Source: JBGPFS01 sp041483455
GTDB taxonomy: Bacteria > Chloroflexota > Limnocylindria > Limnocylindrales > CSP1-4
Reading direction: 5' to 3'
Length of the DNA stretch: 6,416 bases
NCBI GenBank assembly: GCA_041483455.1
Contig: JBGPFS010000149.1
Location: 1 to 6,416, forward strand
In this document: positions 1 to 5,891 of the stretch, piece after piece
Layout of the letters: each line of letters begins with the position of its first letter
How positions within the stretch are numbered: the first letter of the stretch is position 1
Position numbers and translations under genes: made by a program
The notes under the pieces: generated by a model
The model's database searches: none
What the model saw: the letters and a program-made list of their open reading frames with translations, nothing else
What the model was told of the DNA's origin: nothing

Positions 1-652
1 CGACGGTCTCGCCGATCGACGCCACGCCGCTGATCGTCACGCCGGCGGCCGTGGCGAGGGCGTCGGCCTTGGCCTTGGCCTCGGTCATCGCCGCGGTCCG
101 TGCCTGAGCCTGCGCCCGGGTGGGATCGTCGACCCGGAAGCTCACGCCGTCGAGGGTCGTCGCGCCGGAGCCCATCGCGCCGTCGATCGCGTCACCCAGC
201 TTGGTGAGGTCGCGGACGGTGACCGCCACGGCGTTCGTCAGGGTGTAGCCGGTGAGGCGGGGCGGGTTCGCGCCGGTCGAGTAGTCGTAGCTCGGCTGGA
301 GCGACAGAGCCGTGGTCTGGATGTCCTTGTCGGAGATACCGACCTTCTTGAGGGAGGCCAGGACGCGGGTCATGAGGGTCGCTGCCTGGGCGCGCGCATC
401 GCGGACCGTCTTGCTCGTCACCATGACCCCGAGGCGGAGGTCGGCCACGTCGGGACTCAGGAAGACCTGGCCCGTGCCGCTCACGCTGATGGTGTGCTCC
501 GGGTTCGTCCCGGTCCCGTCGACCGCGAGGGCGCCGCGGGGCGTCACGGCCGGGGCCGCGGTGGCGGCGAGGAGGAGACCGACCGCCACGCCGGCGGCGA
601 GGAGCCGAGCCCGAGGGCCGGGCACAGGGATCGTGATCGTCTTCGAGGTCAT
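1..652 (-). CDS. Secreted SIMPL (DUF541) domain protein, C-terminus cut by window edge
   Basis: The frame runs from an ATG at 652 down to base 1 without a stop (217 codons), so the 3' end lies outside the window. Residues 1-43 look like a Sec signal peptide: Arg14 and Arg16, a hydrophobic Leu/Ala/Val stretch at about 17-30, and Ala-x-Ala-type cleavage options near residue 33 or 43. From about residue 53 it reads as a SIMPL domain, with TISVSGTGQV, then SPDVADLRLGV, a helix rich in Ala/Arg, a KKVGISDKDIQT segment, and a SYDY..TGYTLTN strand pair. Family members are usually about 220-250 residues, so perhaps 20-40 are missing. An upstream GGAG sits 7 bases before the ATG and supports this start. 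SIMPL proteins are periplasmic or extracytoplasmic with poorly defined roles (the family name comes from a signalling-molecule associated with mouse pelle-like kinase; bacterial members include the oxidative-stress-linked E. coli YggE). I infer an exported envelope protein of unknown function. The family call is firm and the role is not. Confidence 0.9.
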   Translation of the reverse strand, partial: MTSKTITIPVPGPRARLLAAGVAVGLLLAATAAPAVTPRGALAVDGTGTNPEHTISVSGTGQVFLSPDVADLRLGVMVTSKTVRDARAQAATLMTRVLASLKKVGISDKDIQTTALSLQPSYDYSTGANPPRLTGYTLTNAVAVTVRDLTKLGDAIDGAMGSGATTLDGVSFRVDDPTRAQAQARTAAMTEAKAKADALATAAGVTISGVASIGETV

Positions 653-720
653 CGCATGGCTCCGGTCGGGGGCCGCCGGTTGGTAGCGGGAGTGCAGGCG
701 GCCGTGGCAGCCCCGAGACG

Positions 721-733
721 GGCCGGACCGGCC
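721..733 (-). terminator. GC-only inverted repeat 3' of the iron permease, possible terminator
   Basis: A 13-base perfect inverted repeat (two GGCCGG/CCGGCC arms around a single central base) starts 34 bases past the permease stop codon and lies inside the 114-base gap before the SIMPL gene. A folded RNA would need to open the inner pairs to make a loop. No T-tract follows in the leftward direction, so it is not a classic intrinsic terminator. U-less hairpin terminators have been proposed in high-GC bacteria, but in DNA this GC-rich such repeats also arise by chance. The rest of the 653-766 gap shows only the SIMPL ribosome binding site. I could not pick a convincing promoter there. Confidence 0.2.
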
Positions 734-766
734 GGCGGTTCCCTCGGACCTACCGCCTGGAGCCGC

Positions 767-1648
767 TCACCCGACGCCACCTCCAGCCGGGACGGTCGCC
801 GCCCCGGGTTCGCGCCGGGTCGGGCGGATGAACGCACCGAGGGCGAACAGGATGTAGGTCGCCCACAGGCCCAGCGCCAGTCCTTCCGGTTGGGCCGTGT
901 AGCCGAAGATCGCCCGCAGGAACTGGCCGATCCCATCCTCGCTGGGCAGGATGCCCCGGAGGTCGAAGACGACCGACGTCCCGACGGAGATCGCCCCGAT
1001 CTCGATGAACTCGTGGATCGCGCTCGCGACGAGGCCGGCCGCGATGAAGATCAGGCCGATCCCGGTCCAGCGGAAGAACCTCGCCAGGTCGATCCGCCGG
1101 CTCCCCCGATAGAAGCCGTAGCCGATGGCGCCGGCGCCGATCAGCCCGAGGAGCGCGCCGATGAGCACGCTCGGAGCGGCGGCGTCGGACCCGATCCTGG
1201 CCGCCTGCGCCTGACCGACCAGGAAGAGCGAGGTCTCGATCCCCTCCCGGATCACCGCGCTGAAGGCCAGGACGGACAGACCGAACAGACCGCCCTCCGA
1301 GAGCGCCCGGTCGACCGCCCGACGGAGCTGCCCGCCCACGCCGGCGGACTGGCGCCGCATCCAGAAGAGCATCCAGGTCACGACGATGGCCGCCAGGAGC
1401 ATCGTGATGCCCTCGAACAGCTGCTCGTACGGCGCACGAAGGCTGCCGACGGTCAGGAAGATCGCCCCGCCGGCGACGAAACTGATCGCTGCCGCCGCAG
1501 CCACCCCGGCCCAGATCCGGCCGGCCTGGTGGCCGTGCCCGGTCTTGGCCAGGTAGGCGAGCACGATCGCCACGATGAGGGCGGCCTCCACGCCCTCGCG
1601 CAGGCCGATGAGCAGGCCGCTCGTGAACGAGCCGGCGTCGAAGATCAC
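767..1648 (-). CDS. FTR1/EfeU-family high-affinity iron permease
   Basis: This is a 293-residue polytopic inner-membrane protein of the FTR1 (EfeU, Pfam FTR1) family, which moves ferric iron across the membrane, usually after oxidation of ferrous iron by a partner. Both diagnostic iron-binding motifs are present: REGVE at residues 17-21 in the first membrane helix and REGIE at 134-138 in the fourth. Other conserved acidic positions are E75/E79 (YEQLFEG) and the H212-E213...E216 segment. About seven hydrophobic helices can be counted, the last near 258-278, followed by a short Arg- then Gly-rich cytoplasmic tail. The length matches E. coli EfeU (about 276). The start is GTG at 1648, preceded by GAGG 9-10 bases upstream. 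No in-frame ATG start upstream is better supported. The usual partners EfeO (cupredoxin/M75) and EfeB (Dyp peroxidase) are not adjacent in this window. A promoter with an overlapping palindrome lies upstream, so expression is probably separate from aceE. Confidence 0.93.
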   Translation of the reverse strand: MIFDAGSFTSGLLIGLREGVEAALIVAIVLAYLAKTGHGHQAGRIWAGVAAAAAISFVAGGAIFLTVGSLRAPYEQLFEGITMLLAAIVVTWMLFWMRRQSAGVGGQLRRAVDRALSEGGLFGLSVLAFSAVIREGIETSLFLVGQAQAARIGSDAAAPSVLIGALLGLIGAGAIGYGFYRGSRRIDLARFFRWTGIGLIFIAAGLVASAIHEFIEIGAISVGTSVVFDLRGILPSEDGIGQFLRAIFGYTAQPEGLALGLWATYILFALGAFIRPTRREPGAATVPAGGGVG

Positions 1649-1712
1649 GCGCTGAATCCTCGGTGCGGGCGGATGGCCCGGGACATGACACGGGAGGGCC
1701 GCGCTCGAGGCG

Positions 1713-1742
1713 ATGGTACGGCGGGGAGCGATTCGAGGTCAA
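1713..1742 (-). promoter_or_regulatory. Candidate sigma70-type promoter of the iron permease
   Basis: Reading leftwards, TTGACC at 1742-1737 (5 of 6 to the -35 consensus) is followed after 18 bases by TACCAT at 1718-1713 (TAnnnT type -10). Transcription would begin near 1706, giving a leader of roughly 58 bases with a GAGG ribosome binding site before the GTG at 1648. Consensus-like AT-containing hexamers at correct spacing stand out in DNA this GC-rich. Both elements lie in the gap after aceE, which argues that the permease is not solely dependent on aceE read-through. This is a prediction from sequence only. Confidence 0.5.
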
Positions 1743-1752
1743 GCATGCTTGA
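1739..1752. promoter_or_regulatory. Perfect 14-bp palindrome overlapping the -35 box, candidate operator
   Basis: TCAAGCATGCTTGA is identical on both strands. Its left-hand TCAA (TTGA on the minus strand) is part of the predicted -35 element TTGACC of the permease promoter. A dimeric repressor bound here would block RNA polymerase. It does not match the classical Fur box or the DtxR/IdeR 19-mer, so I do not name the regulator. Control by iron or metal status is an inference from the downstream gene only. As RNA it could form a 5-bp stem with a CATG loop at the end of the aceE transcript, but no T-tract follows. Confidence 0.4.
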
Positions 1753-1782
1753 GCGGCGCTCTCAGGGGCCCTTGAGTCCCGC

Positions 1783-4464
1783 TCAGAGGCTCGATGGCCC
1801 GGCCGCCTCGGGGTCGATCCCGAGCTCGCGGATCGCCGCCGCGGCCCGCTCCGGGGCCAGGCCACCGGATCGCGCCAGCCCCGCCATGGCCGCCCCGGCG
1901 ATGCTCGGGCCGTCGATCTCGAAGAGGGCCCGCAGCGCCTCGCGGGTGTCGCTTCGGCCGAACCCCTCGGTCCCGAGGGTGATCGTGCCCGCGGGGAGCC
2001 AGGGCGCGACGAGGTCCGGGATCGCCTTCAGCCAGTCCGAGGCGATGACGACGGGTCCGCCGTCGGGACCGAGCACGCTCGCGACGTAGGGGACCCGCGC
2101 CGGGCCCTCCGGGTGGAGCCGGTTCCAGCGCTCCACCTCGAGGGCGTCCCGGCGGAGGAGCTGGAACGACGGCGCGCTGTACACCTCGGCCGCCACCTCG
2201 AACCGCTCGGCGAGGATGGTCCGGGCCGCCAGGACCTGCTGGAGGATCGAGCCGCTCCCGACGAGCCGGACCCGGCCGCCGGTCCCGGCGACCCCGTCCG
2301 GGGGCCCGGCGAACCGGTAGAGCCCGCGGACGATCCCCGCCTCGACGCCGTCCGGCTTCGGCGCCATCGGGTGGTTCTCGTTGTAGATCGTGATGTAGTA
2401 GTAGACGTCCTCGCCCCGGACGTACATCCGCTCGATCCCGTCCCGGACCACCGCGGCGAGCTCGAACGCGAACGCCGGGTCGTAGGCCCGGATGCTCGGG
2501 ATCGTCGAGGCGAGCAGGTGGCTGTGGCCGTCGTCGTGCTGGAGTCCCTCGCCATGGAGGGTGGTTCGGCCCGCGGTGGCGCCCATCATGAAGCCTCGCC
2601 CACGCGCGTCGGCGAGCGCCCAGGCCTGGTCGCCCGTCCGCTGGAACCCGAACATCGAGTAGAAGATGTAGAAGGGGATCATCGCCGTCCCCTGGGTCGA
2701 GTAGGCGGTCGAGGCGGCCAGGAAGCTGGCCATCGAGCCGGCCTCGGTGATCCCTTCCTCGAGGACCTGGCCATCCCGTGATTCGCGGTAGCTCAGGAGG
2801 AGCTCCGAGTCGACCGGCTCGTAGCGCTGCCCCATGGCCGCGTAGATCCCGACCTCCTTGAAGAGTGGGTCGAGCCCGAACGTGCGGGCCTCGTCGGGGA
2901 CGATCGGGACGATCCGCGGGCCGAGCTCCGGGTCCCGGAGGAGGTTCCGGAGGAGCTTCGCGAAGACCATGGTCGTGCTGACCGGGGTGGTGCTCCCGGC
3001 CGCGAACTCGGCGTCGACCGCCGGAGCCACCCTCGAGAAGAGCGGGGCCCGGACGATCCGCTTCGGGAGCGAGCCGCCCAGCGCCCGACGTCGCTCGGCC
3101 AGGTAGCGCGCCTCGTCCGAATCGGCGCCGGGGTGGTAGTAGGGAGCGTCCTTCAGCTGGGCATCGGGGATCGGGAGCTCGAGCCGATCGCGGAAGATGG
3201 CGAGCTCCGTCTCCGAGAGCTTCTTGGCCCCGTGGGTGATATTCCGCGCCTCGACGCCCGGGCCGAGCGTCCAGCCCTTGATCGTGTGGGCCAGGACCAC
3301 GGTCGGCGCGCCGACGAACTCCGTGGCCGCCTTGTAGGCGGCGAAGACCTTGCGGTAGTCGTGGCCGCCCCGCCGCAGCTTCGCCAGGTCGTCGTCGGAG
3401 AGGTGCTCCACGAGGGCGCTCAGGCGCGGGTCCGGACCGAAGAAGTGCTCCCGGATGTAGGCGCCGCCGGAGACCGAGTACTTCTGGAACTCGCCGTCGA
3501 CGGTGGCGTTCATCTTCTCGACCAGGACGCCTTCGACGTCGCGGGCCAGCAGGTCGTCCCACTCGCGGCCCCAGATCACCTTGATGACGTTCCAGCCGGC
3601 GCCCCGGAAGAGCCCCTCGAGCTCCTGGATCACCTTGCCGTTGCCGCGCACGGGCCCGTCGAGGCGCTGGAGGTTGCAGTTCACGACGAAGATCAGGTTG
3701 TCGAGGCCCTCGCGAGCGGCGAGCGACAGGCCGGCGATCGATTCCGGCTCGTCCATCTCACCGTCACCCAGGAACGCCCAGACCCGCGACCCGGAGGTGT
3801 CCCGGATCCCACGGTTCTGGAGGTACCGGTTGAAGCGGGCCTGGTAGATGGCGCTGAGCGGCCCGATCCCCATCGAGACGGTCGGGAACTCCCAGAAGTC
3901 CGGCATCAGGCGCGGGTGCGGGTACGAGCTGAGACCCGCGCCGGGGACCACCTCGCGCCGGAAATGGTCGAGCTGGTCGGCGCTCAGCCGCCCTTCGAGG
4001 AAGGCCCGGGCGTAGATCCCGGGGGCGGCATGCCCCTGATAGAAGATCTGGTCTCCCGGATCGTCGTCCTTGCCCCGGAAGAAGTGGTTGAAGCCCACCT
4101 CGTAGAGCGAGGCCGCCGAGGCGTACGTGGCCAGGTGGCCGCCGATCCCCGGGTAGCGGGTGTTCGCCCGGAGGACCATCGCGACGGCGTTCCAGCGGAT
4201 CAGCCGACGGATCCGCCGCTCGAGCTCCTCGTCGCCGGGGAAGAACGGTTCCTGCTCGGGGCTGATCGTGTTGATATAACGGGTCTGGGTCAGCGGGGGC
4301 AGGCCGACGTGGAGCTGGCGGGCCCGCTTGAGCAGCTTGAACATCAGGAAGCGGGCCCGGTTCTCGCCGCCGTCCCGGACCATCTGGTCGAGCGACTCGA
4401 GCCAGTCCGCGGTCTCGCGCTCGTCGACGTCGGGCAGCTGGTGCTTGAACTCGTCGAGGTACAT
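1783..4464 (-). CDS. aceE: Pyruvate dehydrogenase E1 component, homodimeric type
   Basis: This 893-residue thiamine-diphosphate enzyme decarboxylates pyruvate and passes the acetyl group to the lipoyl domain of E2, feeding acetyl-CoA to the TCA cycle. It aligns by eye along its full length with E. coli AceE (887 residues). The ThDP/Mg motif is GDGEMDEPES at 233-242, with D234, N264 and Q266 as expected metal ligands (NCNLQRLDGP). The mobile active-site loop carries H411 (NITHGAKK, matching E. coli H407). E574 in LEEGITEAG is the likely cofactor-activating glutamate. H643 lies in GEGLQHDDGHSH (E. coli H640). The C-terminal domain ends with TEGFGRSDTREALR. I prefer the ATG at 4464, giving MYLDEFKHQLPDVDERE, over a GTG 69 bases upstream, because the extra residues are Arg/Ala-rich and unlike the family. 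No Shine-Dalgarno precedes the ATG. E2 (aceF) and E3 (lpd) are not in the window. All catalytic residues I looked for are present. Confidence 0.97.
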   Translation of the reverse strand: MYLDEFKHQLPDVDERETADWLESLDQMVRDGGENRARFLMFKLLKRARQLHVGLPPLTQTRYINTISPEQEPFFPGDEELERRIRRLIRWNAVAMVLRANTRYPGIGGHLATYASAASLYEVGFNHFFRGKDDDPGDQIFYQGHAAPGIYARAFLEGRLSADQLDHFRREVVPGAGLSSYPHPRLMPDFWEFPTVSMGIGPLSAIYQARFNRYLQNRGIRDTSGSRVWAFLGDGEMDEPESIAGLSLAAREGLDNLIFVVNCNLQRLDGPVRGNGKVIQELEGLFRGAGWNVIKVIWGREWDDLLARDVEGVLVEKMNATVDGEFQKYSVSGGAYIREHFFGPDPRLSALVEHLSDDDLAKLRRGGHDYRKVFAAYKAATEFVGAPTVVLAHTIKGWTLGPGVEARNITHGAKKLSETELAIFRDRLELPIPDAQLKDAPYYHPGADSDEARYLAERRRALGGSLPKRIVRAPLFSRVAPAVDAEFAAGSTTPVSTTMVFAKLLRNLLRDPELGPRIVPIVPDEARTFGLDPLFKEVGIYAAMGQRYEPVDSELLLSYRESRDGQVLEEGITEAGSMASFLAASTAYSTQGTAMIPFYIFYSMFGFQRTGDQAWALADARGRGFMMGATAGRTTLHGEGLQHDDGHSHLLASTIPSIRAYDPAFAFELAAVVRDGIERMYVRGEDVYYYITIYNENHPMAPKPDGVEAGIVRGLYRFAGPPDGVAGTGGRVRLVGSGSILQQVLAARTILAERFEVAAEVYSAPSFQLLRRDALEVERWNRLHPEGPARVPYVASVLGPDGGPVVIASDWLKAIPDLVAPWLPAGTITLGTEGFGRSDTREALRALFEIDGPSIAGAAMAGLARSGGLAPERAAAAIRELGIDPEAAGPSSL

Positions 4465-4472
4465 GCGGCGGC

Positions 4473-4478
4473 AGCGTA
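4473..4478 (-). promoter_or_regulatory. Candidate -10 box of aceE (TACGCT), near-leaderless
   Basis: On the minus strand TACGCT (TAnnnT) ends 8 bases before the aceE ATG at 4464. With the usual 6-7 bases from -10 to start site, the transcript would begin within one or two bases of the ATG. The absence of a purine-rich ribosome binding site here agrees with leaderless or near-leaderless translation. No good -35 hexamer is visible at 16-19 bases upstream, which keeps confidence low. Confidence 0.35.
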
Positions 4479-4547
4479 ACGGAATCGACCCGGCAGCGCC
4501 TTCGGCCGGCCGCCGGCAGGCCGCGGACGGCACGGGTCGGTCTGGAG

Positions 4548-4553
4548 TAGCCT
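4548..4553 (+). promoter_or_regulatory. Candidate -10 box of the nicotinamidase gene (TAGCCT), leaderless
   Basis: TAGCCT ends 6 bases before the ATG at 4560, so transcription would be expected to start at the A of the start codon itself. A GAC core at 4526-4528 (within cggacg, 4524-4529) sits 18 bases upstream as a partial -35. The only purine run, GGAG at 4544-4547, is 12 bases from the ATG, too far for a typical Shine-Dalgarno. The divergent gap of 95 bases (4465-4559) therefore seems to hold two back-to-back promoters. Confidence 0.4.
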
Positions 4554-4559
4554 CCGGGC

Positions 4560-5246
4560 ATGACCCGCTACGACCCGGCGACCGCCCTGATCGTGGTCGA
4601 CGTCCAGAACGACTTCGCGGACCCGAACGGCGGGCTGGCGGTCGGCGGGGCCGAGGCCGTGGTGCCCCGGATCAACCGCGAGGTCGCCCGGGCCCGGGGC
4701 GCGGGTGCGCTCGTCGCGTACACCCAGGACTGGCACCCGGAGCGCACGCCGCACTTCGCCCGGGACGGTGGGATCTGGCCGGTCCACTGCGTCGCCGGTT
4801 CGTGGGGCGCCGAGTTCCACCCGCAACTGGTCGTCGACGGCCCGATCGTCCGCAAAGGGACGAATGGCGAGGACGGATACTCAGGGTTCACGATGCGCGA
4901 CCCGCTGACCGGCGCCGTGCTGCCCACGGCCCTCGGGCCGCTGCTCGAGGAGGCGGGCGTCCGCCAGGTGGTGGTGGTCGGGCTGGCCACGGACTACTGC
5001 GTCAAGGCGACCGCCCTCGATGCCGCCCGGCTCGGGTTCGCGACGACCGTCCTGCCCGGGGCGGTGCGGGCCGTCGACCTGGCGCCCGGGGACGGCGAGC
5101 TGGCCCTGGCCGAGTTGGCCGCCGCCGGGGTGACCCTGGTCGACACCGACGGCGAGGGCTCGGGTGGCGAAGGCGAGGCGACCGAAGGCGCGACCGACAG
5201 CCCCACCTCCGAGGCCGACGGCGCGACCCACGGGCCGGGCCGGTGA
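4560..5246 (+). CDS. pncA: Nicotinamidase (isochorismatase-like hydrolase)
   Basis: This cytoplasmic enzyme converts nicotinamide to nicotinate and ammonia in NAD salvage. The 228-residue product carries the full nicotinamidase signature: catalytic Asp14 in VVDVQNDF, Lys99 in IVRKGTNGE, and nucleophile Cys147 in GLATDYCVKAT. The metal ligands Asp57 and His59 (TQDWHP) and His76 (WPVHC) are also present. This D-K-C triad plus the D-x-H...H metal site distinguishes nicotinamidases from other isochorismatase-family members. The core ends at about residue 196. A 32-residue Gly/Glu/Ser/Thr tail (197-228), predicted disordered, makes it longer than typical bacterial PncA (about 186-215). The ATG at 4560 is the natural start, since MTRYDPATALIVVDVQ matches the family N-terminus. 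The stop overlaps the next gene's GTG by 4 bases, so the two are probably one operon and translationally coupled. Substrate is inferred from motifs. A pyrazinamidase-like side activity is usual for the family. Confidence 0.92.
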   Translation: MTRYDPATALIVVDVQNDFADPNGGLAVGGAEAVVPRINREVARARGAGALVAYTQDWHPERTPHFARDGGIWPVHCVAGSWGAEFHPQLVVDGPIVRKGTNGEDGYSGFTMRDPLTGAVLPTALGPLLEEAGVRQVVVVGLATDYCVKATALDAARLGFATTVLPGAVRAVDLAPGDGELALAELAAAGVTLVDTDGEGSGGEGEATEGATDSPTSEADGATHGPGR

Positions 5247-5863
5247 TCCGCTGGCTCGGCCGGCTCTCGGTCGTGGCCGGGATCGGGCTGGCCGTCGCCG
5301 CGTTGGTCGACCGCTGGCTCGGCGGGAAGAGCCGCGACGACGATGGCCGGACGCTGCCCGACCCCATCCGCAGCGAGGTCGAGATCGGCGCGCCCATCGA
5401 GCTCGTCTGGGCCGAGCTCGTCGACATCGAGCGGCAACCGCGCTGGATGCACGAGATGAAGACGGTCCGCCTGCTGACCCCGGGCCCGGTCGGGGTCGGC
5501 ACGCGGGGCGAGGCGGAGGTCCGGATCCTGGGGATCGCGGTCGTCGACCCGGTCGAAGTGACCGAGTTCCTGCCGCCCCATCGGTTCGCGATCCGCCACG
5601 AAGGCGCCTTCAGCGGGGCGGGCCTGATCCGCCTCGAGGCCCTCGAGGACCACCGGACCCGGCTGATCTGGGACGAGACGCTGGTCCCGCCCGTCCTGCC
5701 GAACCTCCTCGCGCTGGGCCAGGCCCCGATCCTGGGCCGGATCTTCCAGGCCGACCTCGAGCGGTTCCGGTCGATCGTGGAGGCTCGGCCCGGAGCGCGA
5801 CCCGGAGCCGCTCACGCCGGCAGCGCTCCTGCGGACCGCGCCGGAGCGGGCCCGACCGGCTGA
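5243..5863 (+). CDS. SRPBCC-fold protein with N-terminal membrane anchor
   Basis: This 206-residue protein starts at a GTG that shares 4 bases (GTGA) with the nicotinamidase stop. No independent ribosome binding site is visible, so translation is probably coupled. Residues 3-22 form a hydrophobic segment between Arg/Trp flanks (WLGRLSVVAGIGLAVAALV), likely a single membrane anchor or uncleaved signal. Residues about 44-180 read as a SRPBCC (START/polyketide-cyclase-like) domain: SEVEIGAPIELVWAELVDIE, then a PRWMHEM segment, the strand pair VGVGTRGEAEVRILG, EVTEFLPPHRFAIRHEG, and the closing helix with DLERFRSIVEA. The last 25 residues are Ala/Gly/Pro-rich and probably disordered. The fold makes a deep hydrophobic pocket used for lipids, sterols or polyketides, but the ligand cannot be told from sequence. 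The open frame extends far upstream of 5243, but that part is only the shadow of the nicotinamidase gene. Family call is good and function unknown. Confidence 0.83.
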   Translation: MIRWLGRLSVVAGIGLAVAALVDRWLGGKSRDDDGRTLPDPIRSEVEIGAPIELVWAELVDIERQPRWMHEMKTVRLLTPGPVGVGTRGEAEVRILGIAVVDPVEVTEFLPPHRFAIRHEGAFSGAGLIRLEALEDHRTRLIWDETLVPPVLPNLLALGQAPILGRIFQADLERFRSIVEARPGARPGAAHAGSAPADRAGAGPTG

Positions 5864-5891
5864 CGCCGGGGCCTCGACCGGACACCGGGCG

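Noticed and set aside
750..1865. A leftward open frame of about 370 codons overlapping the permease and the aceE 3' end
   Set aside because: It is a shadow frame. The permease frame carries both REGxE motifs and membrane helices, whereas this one is Arg/Ser/Pro-rich and soluble-looking.
494..2089. A long rightward open frame of about 530 codons opposite the SIMPL and iron permease genes
   Set aside because: Its translation is Arg/Gly/Asp/Pro-rich with no recognisable domain, it crosses three well-supported leftward features, and such antisense frames are expected in DNA with G/C-rich third codon positions.
1739..3562. A leftward open frame of about 600 codons in another frame of aceE
   Set aside because: It is extremely Arg/Gly/Pro-rich and is a frame-shifted reading of aceE with no domain of its own.
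3133..4479. A rightward open frame of about 450 codons opposite aceE
   Set aside because: The product is a low-complexity Val/Asp/Glu/Arg mix complementary to aceE codons. aceE is unambiguous by motif and length.
4505..4517. GCCGG-CCG-CCGGC stem-loop in the divergent promoter region as an operator
   Set aside because: Short GC-only inverted repeats are common by chance at this base composition, and nothing else singles this one out.
4465..4533. A longer aceE starting at GTG 4533 (23 extra residues)
   Set aside because: The added residues are Arg/Ala-rich and do not resemble AceE N-termini. The ATG at 4464 gives a length close to that of E. coli AceE and fits a near-leaderless promoter.
4328..5242. 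N-terminal extension of the SRPBCC gene's open frame back into aceE
   Set aside because: Before 5243 the frame is an Arg/Gly-rich shadow of the nicotinamidase and antisense to aceE. The GTG overlapping the upstream stop begins a sensible hydrophobic N-terminus.
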